DNA of 64,000 nucleotides, taken from the NCBI GenBank assembly GCA_001897375.1, contig MKSU01000008.1:1-64000 (forward strand). The letters run 5' to 3'. Below the pieces are notes generated by a model that saw only the letters and a program-made list of their open reading frames with translations, was not told the DNA's origin and did not search any database. Below, in pieces: positions 1 through 8,224 of this stretch. The position numbers and the translations under genes were made by a program. The DNA is from Sphingomonas sp. 67-36 (GTDB lineage Bacteria > Pseudomonadota > Alphaproteobacteria > Sphingomonadales > Sphingomonadaceae). Each line of letters opens with the position of its first letter. The stretch's first letter is position 1.

Positions 1-122
1 ACCACGACAAGCCCGACGCGCAATATGCCGAAGCCGGCCTCGATGCAGACCATATCCTCGATACCATACTCAAAACTCTCCGGTGGAATGAGCGCGTCGC
101 CGGGGAACGCCAGATCGGATGA
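1..122 (+). CDS. C-terminal end of 1-deoxy-D-xylulose-5-phosphate synthase (partial, tentative)
   Basis: An open frame runs from the window edge (first full codon at base 3) to a TGA at 120-122. It encodes about 39 residues with the pattern AGLDAD followed by a short helix and RWN. This resembles the end of the transketolase C-terminal domain of Dxs, the first enzyme of the MEP isoprenoid pathway. The stop overlaps the ATG of the next gene (ATGA at 119-122), so the two are probably translationally coupled. Isoprenoid supply next to a hopanoid-type transporter is plausible. The assignment rests on a short tail only. Confidence 0.5.
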   Translation, partial: HDKPDAQYAEAGLDADHILDTILKTLRWNERVAGERQIG

Positions 123-568
123 GACGCCTGCTCCCGGCGCTGATTGCGCTGCCGCTCCTCTCCGCCGCAGCGCCGGAAAGCGGCGTGCTGACCATTGACG
201 TCGGCAACGTCCGCGTCGGCAAGGGGGTGGTTCATGTCGATGTCTGCCCGGAGGCGAAGTTTCTGAAGGAGGACTGCCCATGGTCCGGCAACGCCCGCGC
301 GCGGGTGGGGGAGACGCGGGTGACGGTGGGCAACCTGCCGGCCGGGCGCTATGCGGTGCAGGCGTTCCTCGACGAGAACGGCAACGGCAAGGTCGATCGC
401 GGCTTCCTCGGCATCCCGAAGGAAGGGGTCGGCTTCTCGAACGACGCGAAGATCCGCCTCGGCCCGCCGAAATTCGCCGACGCCGAGTTCGCCTTTGACG
501 GCACCGGCCGCACGATCCGGCTGAACCTGCGCTATTTCACGGGGCCGTCCGGCCCGCCCGCGCGCTGA
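119..568 (+). CDS. DUF2141 domain secreted protein
   Basis: A 149-residue protein with an N-terminal signal peptide (MRRLLPALIALPLLSAAA, cleavage around residue 18). A beta-rich DUF2141-type domain follows, with the acidic Ca-loop-like stretch DENGNGKVD at roughly residues 84-92 and the FLGIPKEG motif typical of the family. DUF2141 proteins are exported and of unknown function. The start overlaps the upstream stop, and its own stop lies 2 nt before the next ATG, so it sits inside an operon with the HpnN-like transporter. It may be a periplasmic partner of that transporter, which is an inference from position only. Confidence 0.85.
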   Translation: MRRLLPALIALPLLSAAAPESGVLTIDVGNVRVGKGVVHVDVCPEAKFLKEDCPWSGNARARVGETRVTVGNLPAGRYAVQAFLDENGNGKVDRGFLGIPKEGVGFSNDAKIRLGPPKFADAEFAFDGTGRTIRLNLRYFTGPSGPPAR

Positions 569-570
569 GC

Positions 571-3174
571 ATGATGAACCCCGTCCCGCGCGCCGTCGCG
601 GCGAGCATCGCCCGTCCGTGGCTGACGATCGTCGCCGCGCTGGTGCTGGCGGCGCTGGCGCTGGCGGTCGTCGCAGATCGCTTCGCGATGACCACCGACA
701 CGGCGGAGCTGATCTCCCCCAATGTCGATTGGCGCAAGCAAGAGCGGGCGATGGAGACCGCCTTCCCGCAGCTCCGCGACGTCATGCTGGTGATGATCGA
801 CGGCGCGACGCCCGAGCAGGCGGAGGATGGGGCGACCCGCCTCGCCACGCGGCTCGCGGCGGACAAGGCGCATTTCCGCCGCGTCTCGCGCCCGGACGGG
901 GGCGACTTCTTCGGCCGTGAGGGGCTGCTGTTCGGGTCGGAGAAGGATGTCCGCGACGCCACCTCCGCGCTGATCGAGGCGCAGCCGATGCTTGGCCCCC
1001 TCGCCGCCGATCCCAGCCTGAGGGGCGTCGCCGGTGCGGTGGCGACGATGGCGGACGGGGTGGCGGCGGGACAGGTTTCCGCCGACCGGATCGACAAGCC
1101 GGTCCGCGCGCTCGCCGACGCGGTGGACGGCGCGTTGGCGGGCAAGCCCAGGCCCTTTTCGTGGCAGACGCTGTTCGGCGGACAAGGCGGCGCGCTGGCC
1201 GCGCCGACCCGGCGACTGATCCTCGTCCAGCCGGTGCTCGATCACGGCGCGCTGATGCCCGGCGAGACGGCCGAGGAGGCGGTGCGGCAGGCGGCCGGCG
1301 CGCTCGGGCTAGACGCCGCGCATGGCGTCCGCGTGCAGCTCACCGGCGAAGTGCCGCTCGCCGACGAGGAATTCGCCACCTTGCAGGAGAATATCGGCCT
1401 CGTCGGCGCGATCATGCTTGGGGCGATGCTGATAACGCTCTGGCTGGCGACGCGCTCGGCGCGGCTGGTCGCGGCGATCCTCGCCACCATCCTGCTCGGC
1501 CTCGTCATCACCATGGCGATCGGGCTGCTCGCGGTGGGGCGGTTCAACCTGATCTCGATCGCGTTCATCCCGCTGTTCGTCGGACTGGGCGTGGATTTCG
1601 GCATCCAGATCTGCGTCCGCTACAATGCCGAGCGCGCGAGCGGCGCGGCGCCCGATGCGGCGCTGCGCCAGGCCGCCGCCGTGCTCGGCGCGCCACTGAC
1701 GCTGGCGGCGGGGGCGATCTTCCTCGGCTTCGGCGCGTTCCTGCCGACCGAATATATCGGCATCGCCGAGCTGGGCGTGATCGCCGGGCTGGGCATGGTT
1801 GTCGCGCTGGCGCTGAGCGTGACATTGCTGCCCGCGCTGGTGATCGTGTTCCGGCCGGGCGCGCCGCGCGGCGAGACGGGCTTTGCGCGGCTCGCGCCGA
1901 TCGATCGTCTGCTGGAGCGACGGCGCGGCGCGGTGCTGTGGACGTTCGTGGCGGCGCTGGCCGCGAGCATCGCGCTGCTGCCGTGGGTGGTGTTCGATTT
2001 CAACCCGCTCCACCTGCGCGATCCCCATGCCCCCGCGATGCGCGCGCTGGCCGAGCTGACCCGCGATCCCGACCGCACGCCCAACACGATCGACGTGCTT
2101 GCCGCCAACCGCGCCGACGCAGCGACGCTGGCCGCGCGGCTCGCGAAGTTGCCGGAGGTGTCGCACGTCGTCTCGCTCGACAGCTTCGTGCCGGAGGATC
2201 AGCCGCCCAAGCTCGCGCTGATCCAGGATGCGGCGCTGCTGCTCGATGTGACGATCAACCCGCTCGACGTCGCGCCGCCGCCCGCCGATGCCGATCTCGT
2301 CGCGTCGCTGGGCCAAAGCGCGGTGAAGCTGCGCGCCGCGGCGAAGGGCGATGCGGCGGGGCAAGACATGCTGCGCCTCGCCGATGCGTTCGACCGGCTG
2401 GCGCGCGCGTCCGCCGCGAAACGCGCCGCGGTCAACGCGCTGCTCGTCCGCCCGCTCGGCGTGATGCTCGATCAGATGCGCCTCGCGCTTCAGGCGTCCC
2501 CTGTCACCCGCGCCGACCTGCCGCCCGATCTGGTGCGGGACTGGGCCGCGCCGGACGGGCGGATGCGGTTGCAGGTCTTTCCCGCCGGTAACAGCAACGA
2601 CAACACGGTAATCCGCCGCTTCCGCGCGGCGGTGGCGGGCGTGACCCCGGCGATCTCCGGCCTGCCGGTCGCGACCCAGGCGGCGGCGGGCACGGTGGCG
2701 GGCGCGTTCGTCAAGGCCGGGATCATCGCCTTCCTGCTGGTCAGCGCCCTGCTGTTCGCGGTGCTGCGCGATCTGCGCGAGGTGGCCTTCACGCTCGCGC
2801 CGGTGGTGCTGTCGATCTTCCTCACGCTCGGAAGCTGCGTGCTGATCGGCCAGCCGATCAACTTCGCCAACATCATCGCCTTCCCGCTGCTGTTCGGGGT
2901 GGGCGTCGCCTTCCATATCTATTTCGTGATGGCGTGGCGGGCGGGAGCGACCGGGCTGCTGCAATCGAGCCTAGCGCGCGCCGTGCTGTTCAGCGCGCTT
3001 GCGACCGGCACGGCGTTCGGCAGCCTGTGGCTGTCGCGCCATCCGGGCACCGCCAGCATGGGTGAGATATTGATGATCTCCTTGGTCTGGACGCTGATCT
3101 GCGCCTTGATCTTCGAGCCGGCGCTGCTCGGCCCGCCCGAGCGGAAGCGGCACAATGAACCCGCACCACGCTGA
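571..3174 (+). CDS. MMPL/RND-family transporter, HpnN-like
   Basis: An 867-residue inner-membrane protein with the RND/MMPL layout. One membrane helix lies near residues 12-35, followed by a large periplasmic loop and a helix bundle around 275-425. A second helix lies around 455-475, then a second loop and a final bundle around 710-855. The GLGVDFGI segment in the first bundle is typical of MMPL proteins. Hopanoid transporter HpnN, which moves hopanoids to the outer membrane, has this size and form and is often encoded near MEP or hopanoid genes. No hopanoid biosynthesis gene is visible in this window, so the substrate is inferred. The 3' end overlaps the next gene by 20 nt. Confidence 0.8.
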   Translation: MMNPVPRAVAASIARPWLTIVAALVLAALALAVVADRFAMTTDTAELISPNVDWRKQERAMETAFPQLRDVMLVMIDGATPEQAEDGATRLATRLAADKAHFRRVSRPDGGDFFGREGLLFGSEKDVRDATSALIEAQPMLGPLAADPSLRGVAGAVATMADGVAAGQVSADRIDKPVRALADAVDGALAGKPRPFSWQTLFGGQGGALAAPTRRLILVQPVLDHGALMPGETAEEAVRQAAGALGLDAAHGVRVQLTGEVPLADEEFATLQENIGLVGAIMLGAMLITLWLATRSARLVAAILATILLGLVITMAIGLLAVGRFNLISIAFIPLFVGLGVDFGIQICVRYNAERASGAAPDAALRQAAAVLGAPLTLAAGAIFLGFGAFLPTEYIGIAELGVIAGLGMVVALALSVTLLPALVIVFRPGAPRGETGFARLAPIDRLLERRRGAVLWTFVAALAASIALLPWVVFDFNPLHLRDPHAPAMRALAELTRDPDRTPNTIDVLAANRADAATLAARLAKLPEVSHVVSLDSFVPEDQPPKLALIQDAALLLDVTINPLDVAPPPADADLVASLGQSAVKLRAAAKGDAAGQDMLRLADAFDRLARASAAKRAAVNALLVRPLGVMLDQMRLALQASPVTRADLPPDLVRDWAAPDGRMRLQVFPAGNSNDNTVIRRFRAAVAGVTPAISGLPVATQAAAGTVAGAFVKAGIIAFLLVSALLFAVLRDLREVAFTLAPVVLSIFLTLGSCVLIGQPINFANIIAFPLLFGVGVAFHIYFVMAWRAGATGLLQSSLARAVLFSALATGTAFGSLWLSRHPGTASMGEILMISLVWTLICALIFEPALLGPPERKRHNEPAPR

Positions 3175-3844
3175 GATCGCCGCGATCCCGCTGTTCGAGA
3201 GGGTGCCGGCCGACGCGCTCGATGAACTGGTCGCGCGGATGCGGATAAGGGCGCTGCCGCGCGGCGGGCGGGCGTTCGATCAGGGCGAGCCGGTCGAGCG
3301 CGCGCATGTGCTGCTGTCCGGCGCGGTGCGGATATCGCAGGCGGGGAGCGACGGCGGGCAGGTGGCGCTGCGCTTCATCGGGCCGGGCGAGATATTCGGC
3401 AGCGTCGCGATCTTCACCGACGGGCAATATCCGGCGGACGGCGTGGCGATGACCGATTCGGTCGAGGTAAGCTGGGGGCGGGCCGAGTTGCTCGCGCTGA
3501 CCGAGCGCCATCCCCGAATCGCGCTCAACCTGATCGCGATCGTCGGCCACCGGCTGGCGGAGCTGCAGAACCGGGTGCGCGAGATGGCGACGCAGCGCGC
3601 CGAGAGCCGCATCGCCAACACGTTGCTGCGGCTCGGCGCGCAGGCCGGGCGCGCGACCGCCGCCGGCACCGAGATCGCCTTCCCGCTGCGGCGCAAGGAT
3701 ATCGCCGACATTTCCGGGACGACGCTCTACACGGTGAGCCGGACGCTGGGCGACTGGCGCCGCCGCGGGCTGATCGCCGCCGCCGGGCGCGGCGTGGTCC
3801 TGACGCTGCCGCTGGAACTGCGCCGCATCGCCGAGAGCGTGTGA
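3155..3844 (+). CDS. Crp/Fnr-family transcriptional regulator
   Basis: A 229-residue protein. An N-terminal cyclic-nucleotide-binding-like beta-roll covers about residues 10-125 (LLSGAVRISQ, FIGPGEIFG). A dimerisation helix and a C-terminal winged HTH follow (LRRKDIADISGTTLYTVSRT, about 178-197). The protein contains no cysteine, so it cannot carry an FNR-type iron-sulfur cluster. The start lies within the last 20 nt of the transporter gene, which suggests coupled translation. Its target is unknown; autoregulation of the operon is possible. Confidence 0.85.
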   Translation: MNPHHAEIAAIPLFERVPADALDELVARMRIRALPRGGRAFDQGEPVERAHVLLSGAVRISQAGSDGGQVALRFIGPGEIFGSVAIFTDGQYPADGVAMTDSVEVSWGRAELLALTERHPRIALNLIAIVGHRLAELQNRVREMATQRAESRIANTLLRLGAQAGRATAAGTEIAFPLRRKDIADISGTTLYTVSRTLGDWRRRGLIAAAGRGVVLTLPLELRRIAESV

Positions 3845-3888
3845 GCGCCGTTGGCGCTGGAATTTCACGTTCCGCGCGATTAGGATGG

Positions 3889-3946
3889 CCGGCGATGGGG
3901 ATGGAGTACCCCCGATAACCGCCGTACCGGCTGATGACTCCTGTCA
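3889..3946 (+). promoter_or_regulatory. Fluoride riboswitch (crcB motif)
   Basis: The leader between the Crp gene and crcB contains the conserved blocks of the crcB RNA motif in the right order: GGCGATGG at 3891, ACCCCC at 3908, AACCGCC at 3917 and GGCTGATGACTCCT at 3929. Fluoride riboswitches bind F- through Mg2+ and turn on fluoride exporters. The fluoride channel gene directly downstream confirms the call. The aptamer ends about 30 nt before a hairpin that masks a Shine-Dalgarno sequence. Confidence 0.92.
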
Positions 3947-3977
3947 TGCGTTGCAAAGGGCGCGGGCAGGGGCTGAC

Positions 3978-4001
3978 CTTCCTCCCGGCCGAAGGGAGAA
4001 G
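3978..4001 (+). promoter_or_regulatory. SD-sequestering hairpin (probable riboswitch expression platform)
   Basis: CTTCCTCCC at 3978-3986 pairs with GGGAGAAG at 3994-4001 with one bulged C, around a 7-nt loop. The right arm is the only good Shine-Dalgarno sequence upstream of crcB, so folding would block ribosome access. This suggests translational control by the fluoride aptamer. The switching mechanism is inferred. Confidence 0.55.
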
Positions 4002-4004
4002 AAG

Positions 4005-4043
4005 ATGGCACCGAACTCGAAACAGGCGCGCGCGCGATGGTGA
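4005..4043 (+). CDS. Short leader ORF overlapping the crcB start
   Basis: ATG at 4005 follows the strong ribosome-binding site GGGAGAAG and opens a 12-codon frame (MAPNSKQARARW) ending in TGA at 4041-4043. That stop overlaps the crcB ATG (4037-4039) in another frame. crcB itself has no recognisable Shine-Dalgarno sequence, since the bases upstream are GC repeats. Ribosomes therefore probably load on this leader and re-initiate at crcB. It is too short to have a clear function of its own. Confidence 0.5.
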   Translation: MAPNSKQARARW

Positions 4044-4432
4044 CGCCGTTGTGGCTCGCCGCCGGGGGGGCGCTCGGCACGTTGCTGCGCTACTGGATCA
4101 ACCTGCTCATCACCGCGCGGTTCGGCGAGAGCCTGCCGTGGGGCACGATCTTCATCAACATCACCGGATCGTTCGTCATCGGGCTGTTCGCCGCACTGAC
4201 CGAGCCGGGCGGGCGGCTGATGGTGCCGCCCGATATCCGCCTGTTCGTGCTGGTCGGCGTGTGCGGCGGCTACACCACTTTCTCCTCCTTCAGCCTCCAG
4301 ACGCTGACGCTGTTGCAGACCGGGCAGCCGGTGCGCGCGATCGTCAATGTCGTCGCCTCGGTCGTGCTGTGCCTGCTCGCGGTGTGGCTCGGCCATTCGG
4401 CGCCGGCGGTGCTGCACGGGGTGAGGAATTGA
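4037..4432 (+). CDS. crcB: Fluoride ion channel CrcB (Fluc)
   Basis: A 131-residue protein with four hydrophobic helices and the family signatures GGALGTLLRY near the N terminus, FINITGSF around residue 38 and GVCGGYTTFSSFSLQT around residues 74-89. CrcB/Fluc forms a dual-topology dimer that lets fluoride leave the cytoplasm. It lies behind a fluoride riboswitch and is followed after 1 nt by a universal stress protein. The start agrees with family length, although there is no direct ribosome-binding site (see the leader ORF at 4005). Confidence 0.95.
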   Translation: MVTPLWLAAGGALGTLLRYWINLLITARFGESLPWGTIFINITGSFVIGLFAALTEPGGRLMVPPDIRLFVLVGVCGGYTTFSSFSLQTLTLLQTGQPVRAIVNVVASVVLCLLAVWLGHSAPAVLHGVRN

Positions 4433-4433
4433 G

Positions 4434-5252
4434 ATGCGCCTGCTCGCCATCCTGACCGGCGCGCGCAGCGCCGCCTCCTGCCTCGACGCGGCGGTGATCG
4501 CCGCGCGGTCGTTCGACGGCGCCAGTGTCGAGGCGCTGCACGTCATGGTCGATCCCGAGCGGATCGTCGCCGCCAGCGAGGAGATCAATCTCCAGCGGTT
4601 GCGCGAGCATGACGAGGGGACGCCGCAACAGCGCGCCGATGCGATCCGCGCCGCCTTCCTCGACTGGAGCGCGAGCGTGCCGGAGGGGACGCCGGGCGTC
4701 GGCTGGAAGGTGCTGACCGGGCCGGAGGAGGAGACGGTCGATCGCGCGGCGCGCGCCGCCGACGTGATCGTGCTCGTCCTCGCGCGTGAGGCGAACACGG
4801 ACAGCGCCGACGCCTTCCACGCCGCGATCTTCCGCAGCGGCAAGCCGGTGCTGGTCGTCCCCTCGGGCTGGCGCGGCGATGCGCGCAGCGTGTTCGCGAC
4901 CATCGCCGTGGCGCTGAGCGACAGCGAGGCGACGCGTCACGCGATCGAGGGCGCCGGCCCATGGCTGCGCACCGCCCGGCGGGTGATCGCGATCCATATC
5001 GGCGACCGGGGCGAAGCCGCGCTGGCGGTGACGCGGCTATTGCTCGAAACGGGCGCGGAACCAGAGCTTCATGCGGTGCCGCCGGGCAAGTCAAATCTCG
5101 GGCAGCAGATTGTCGAGGAAGCGCGGTCGATCGGCGCGGACCTGCTCGTCGCCGGCGCCTATCGTCATTCGGAGGTGATCGAATGGCTGCTCGGCGGCAC
5201 CACCCGCCATCTGCTCGCCGCCGCCGACCTGCCCGTGCTGCTGGCGCATTGA
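4434..5252 (+). CDS. Universal stress protein, tandem UspA-type domains
   Basis: A 272-residue protein with two UspA-like alpha/beta domains, at about 1-145 and 150-272. The C-terminal half ends in the usual pattern with a glycine loop (GAYRHSEVIEWLLGGTTRHL) and a final hydrophobic strand. The classical ATP motif G-2x-G-9x-G is imperfect, so nucleotide binding is uncertain. The gene starts 1 nt after the crcB stop and should be co-transcribed with it. This puts it under the same fluoride-responsive leader. Confidence 0.8.
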   Translation: MRLLAILTGARSAASCLDAAVIAARSFDGASVEALHVMVDPERIVAASEEINLQRLREHDEGTPQQRADAIRAAFLDWSASVPEGTPGVGWKVLTGPEEETVDRAARAADVIVLVLAREANTDSADAFHAAIFRSGKPVLVVPSGWRGDARSVFATIAVALSDSEATRHAIEGAGPWLRTARRVIAIHIGDRGEAALAVTRLLLETGAEPELHAVPPGKSNLGQQIVEEARSIGADLLVAGAYRHSEVIEWLLGGTTRHLLAAADLPVLLAH

Positions 5253-5326
5253 GGACAAGAAAAAATTGGCAGGACTCCGCCGGCCCGTCAGGTTAACCAT
5301 GCCCTGAGGGGACAGGGGGGCAAAGT

Positions 5327-6223
5327 GTGGAGGAACGTGATCCGGCCGGGCCGGTGGCGCAGGTGCGGTTCCGCCGCCCGCAAGGGAGGCTCGGCGAATA
5401 TATCACCGCTTATTACTTCGTCGAGATCAGCGCCGCGCCGGGCACCGTAATCGAGGACATGCTCCACCCCGAATGGGGCAATCTGCGCTTCGTCGTCGGA
5501 GAGGAATGGGAAGTCGCCACGCATGGCGGGCAATTCATGCGCGGCCTCACCGCCGCCTTGTTCGGCCCCACCTCGCGCGCGCGCCTGATCCGCGCGCGGC
5601 CGGGAACGGTGATCGGCGTCGGCTTCACGCCGCAGGGCTGGGTGCATCTCGTCGGGGTCGCGGCGGGCGCGCTGGCGGACGAACTGGTGTCGGCGGAACA
5701 GGTGTTGCGCGGGATCGAACCGCTCCGCGACGGTTTGTCCCGGGCGACCGATGACGAAACACGCTCCGCCTTGCTCGACGATTATTTCGGCTGGCTGTCA
5801 CGTGCCGGGCGGCCGCACGATCCCCGGATCGACATGATCGCCGGCGCGCTGGAGGAGACGGTCGAGCATACCGTCGAGGAACTGGCGCTGCTCGTCGGCA
5901 TGAACACGACGCAACTCGCGCGCGCCTGCCGGCGCTGGTTCGGCTTCACCGCGAAAGTCCTGCTGCGCCGCCAGCGGTTCCTGCGCACGCTGGCGAAGCT
6001 GATGGAGCCGGGCGGCCAGCCGATCGGCCGCGTCATCGACGAATCCTATTACGATCAATCGCATTTCAACCGTGAATTCCGGCATTTCATGGGGATGGCG
6101 CCGCGCGCCTATTTTTCCCGGCCGCGCTCAATCCTGCGGCCCGCCACCGCCAACCGCGCGGCGGAAGTCGGGGAGGCGTTGCAGGGCCTCCACCAGAACG
6201 CGCGCGCCTGGCCCGGCCGGTGA
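5327..6223 (+). CDS. AraC-family transcriptional regulator
   Basis: A 298-residue protein starting at a GTG preceded by a purine-rich GAGGGGACAGGGGG stretch. The N-terminal about 170 residues form a sensor domain of the type found in DUF6597-like AraC proteins. The C terminus carries the double HTH of AraC/XylS regulators (HTVEELALLVGMNTTQLARA, then the DQSHFNREFRHFMGMAPRAY signature). The ligand is unknown. It stands alone between the usp gene and a convergent small gene. Confidence 0.85.
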   Translation: MEERDPAGPVAQVRFRRPQGRLGEYITAYYFVEISAAPGTVIEDMLHPEWGNLRFVVGEEWEVATHGGQFMRGLTAALFGPTSRARLIRARPGTVIGVGFTPQGWVHLVGVAAGALADELVSAEQVLRGIEPLRDGLSRATDDETRSALLDDYFGWLSRAGRPHDPRIDMIAGALEETVEHTVEELALLVGMNTTQLARACRRWFGFTAKVLLRRQRFLRTLAKLMEPGGQPIGRVIDESYYDQSHFNREFRHFMGMAPRAYFSRPRSILRPATANRAAEVGEALQGLHQNARAWPGR

Positions 6224-6351
6224 TTGCCGCGAACGCGTGTCGTGCGCCGAGCGGAGATCGCCCCCTCCCGCTCCCGCGCCGAACGGGATGGAGGAAACTC
6301 GACGCCTGACGTGCTGATGCCGGGCGCATGGGATGGGACCGGCTGCCGGTC

Positions 6352-6648
6352 TCAGGCGTTGCCGCGTCGGCGGCGCGTTTCCCAGCCCTTCTTCGCCGCC
6401 GCCGAGCGCTGCTCGGCGCTCTGGCTCGATCCGCCCTTGTGGCCACCCTTGCGCGACGGCTCGTAATTTTCCGCCTTGCCGCGCCCGGAGCCGGATTTCT
6501 TGCCGCCGCCGGTTTCCTTGTTCACCGTCGCCCAGGCGCGCCGCTCGGCCTCCTTGTGGCCGGTGCCACGCTTCTCATAGCCTTCCTCGATATGCTCGGC
6601 CTGGCGCTTCTGCTTGTCGGTGTAGCTCGACTTGTCTCCACGGGGCAT
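6352..6648 (-). CDS. Small basic KGG-motif protein (often annotated plasmid stabilization protein)
   Basis: A 98-residue, highly charged, low-complexity protein. It starts at ATG 6648 behind a strong GAGGAGGAT ribosome-binding site; longer in-frame extensions lack support. The N-terminal part resembles a Rho-N/ChaB-like stretch (KQKRQAEHIEEGYEKRG). The C terminus has Gly-Lys runs and an SRKGGHKGG motif like stress-induced KGG proteins. Sphingomonads often carry such genes. The function is unknown; DNA association is an inference from charge. Confidence 0.75.
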   Translation of the reverse strand: MPRGDKSSYTDKQKRQAEHIEEGYEKRGTGHKEAERRAWATVNKETGGGKKSGSGRGKAENYEPSRKGGHKGGSSQSAEQRSAAAKKGWETRRRRGNA

Positions 6649-6707
6649 CGCATCCTCCTCGTCGCCCCCGTGCCCGGAAAACGCGCGAGGGAGGATAAGG
6701 GTGCGGA

Positions 6708-8180
6708 TCAGGCCGGCTCGACCTCGATGCAGAGAGTCTTTGCGTCGATATAGTCGCGGATGCCGTAGACCGATCCTTCGCGACCGATGCCGGATTCCTT
6801 GACCCCGCCGAACGGCGCGACCTCGGTGGAGATCAGCCCGGTGTTCACCCCGACCATGCCATATTGCAGCCCCTCGCCGACCCGCCATGTCCGCGACAGG
6901 TCGCGCGTGAAGAGATAAGCGGCGAGGCCGGCGGCGGTGTCGTTCGCCAGCGCGATCACCTCGGCCTCGGTATCGAAGCGGACGAGGCCGGCGACCGGCC
7001 CGAACGTCTCCTCGCGGCACAGCAGGGCGTCGGCCGGCACGTCGGTCAGCACCGTCGGCTCGAAGAAGGTGCCGGGGCCGGGGATGGCATGGCCGCCGCG
7101 CAGCAGATGCGCACCGCGCGCCAGTGCGTCCTCGATATGCTTCGCGACCTTCGCCCGCGCGCGCTCGTCGATCAACGGCCCCTGCTGCGTTTCGTCGGCG
7201 AGGCCGTCGCCGACCGCCAGCGTGCCCACCGCCGCCGCCAGCCGCTCGGCGAAGGCGTCATAGACCCCCGCCTGCACATAGAGCCGGTTGGCGCAGACGC
7301 AGGTCTGCCCGGTGTTGCGGAACTTGGAGGCGATCGCCCCCGCCACCGCCTTGTCCAGATCGGCGTCGTCGAACACGATGAACGGCGCGTTGCCGCCCAG
7401 CTCCAGCGAGACGCGCTTCACCGTCCCGGCGCACTTCGCGGCGAGCAGCTTGCCCACCGGGGTCGAGCCGGTGAAGGTGAACTTGCGCACGCGCTGATCG
7501 GTGGTGACGACCTCGCCGATCGCGACCGCATCGCCCGTCACGATGTTGAGCACGCCGGCCGGCACCCCGGCCTCCTCTGCCAGCACGGCGAGCGCCAGCG
7601 CGGAATAGGGGGTAAGCTCTGACGGCTTGAGGACGACGGTGCAGCCCGCCGCGAGCGCCGGGCCGACCTTGCGCGTGATCATCGCCGCCGGGAAGTTCCA
7701 CGGGGTGATCGCGGCGACCACGCCGACCGGCTCCTGCACCACCACCAGCCTCTTGTCGGCGGCATGGCCGGGGATCGTGAGGCCGTTGATGCGCCGTGCC
7801 TCCTCCGCGAACCATTCGAGGAAAGCGGCGGCATAGGACACCTCGCCGCGCGCCTCGGCCAGCGGCTTGCCCTGCTCGGCGGTCATCAGCTTCGCGAGAT
7901 CGTCGCCATGCTGCTCCATCAGCGCATGCCAGCGCTTGAGCACCGTGGCGCGCTCCTTCGCGGACTTCGCCTTCCACAGCGGGAAGGCCGCCGCCGCCGC
8001 CGTGACCGCCTGTTCGGCCTCGACGGCGCCCATCATCGGCACCGTGCCGATCACCGCGCCGGTCGCCGGGTTGGTCACGTCGAGCGCCGCTGAGGCCGTC
8101 ACCCACTCGCCGCCGATATACCCCGCCTCGCGCAGCAGATCGGGACGGGCCAGCGGCGGGCGGGCGGCGGGGTCGTTCAT
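6708..8180 (-). CDS. gabD: NAD(P)-dependent succinate-semialdehyde dehydrogenase
   Basis: An aldehyde dehydrogenase of 490 residues. It shows the ITPWNFP cofactor motif, the catalytic Glu in LELGGNAP and the nucleophilic Cys in NTGQTCVCANR. The N-terminal LLREAGYIGGEWV segment is typical of GabD, which oxidises succinate semialdehyde to succinate. ATG 8180 is preferred (GAGAGAG upstream); a GTG 15 nt earlier is possible. In a homoprotocatechuate pathway this enzyme finishes the route, since HpaI releases pyruvate and succinate semialdehyde. It is probably part of the catabolic region. Confidence 0.88.
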   Translation of the reverse strand: MNDPAARPPLARPDLLREAGYIGGEWVTASAALDVTNPATGAVIGTVPMMGAVEAEQAVTAAAAAFPLWKAKSAKERATVLKRWHALMEQHGDDLAKLMTAEQGKPLAEARGEVSYAAAFLEWFAEEARRINGLTIPGHAADKRLVVVQEPVGVVAAITPWNFPAAMITRKVGPALAAGCTVVLKPSELTPYSALALAVLAEEAGVPAGVLNIVTGDAVAIGEVVTTDQRVRKFTFTGSTPVGKLLAAKCAGTVKRVSLELGGNAPFIVFDDADLDKAVAGAIASKFRNTGQTCVCANRLYVQAGVYDAFAERLAAAVGTLAVGDGLADETQQGPLIDERARAKVAKHIEDALARGAHLLRGGHAIPGPGTFFEPTVLTDVPADALLCREETFGPVAGLVRFDTEAEVIALANDTAAGLAAYLFTRDLSRTWRVGEGLQYGMVGVNTGLISTEVAPFGGVKESGIGREGSVYGIRDYIDAKTLCIEVEPA

Positions 8181-8224
8181 GTCGCTCTCTCTCACATCAT
8201 CCCGCGCGACGTTCCGCGCGGGCG

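Noticed and set aside
1161-2964. Long Arg- and Ala-rich frames on both strands across the HpnN-like gene
   Set aside because: They are out-of-frame shadows of a high-GC gene, with low-complexity products and no ribosome-binding sites or motifs.
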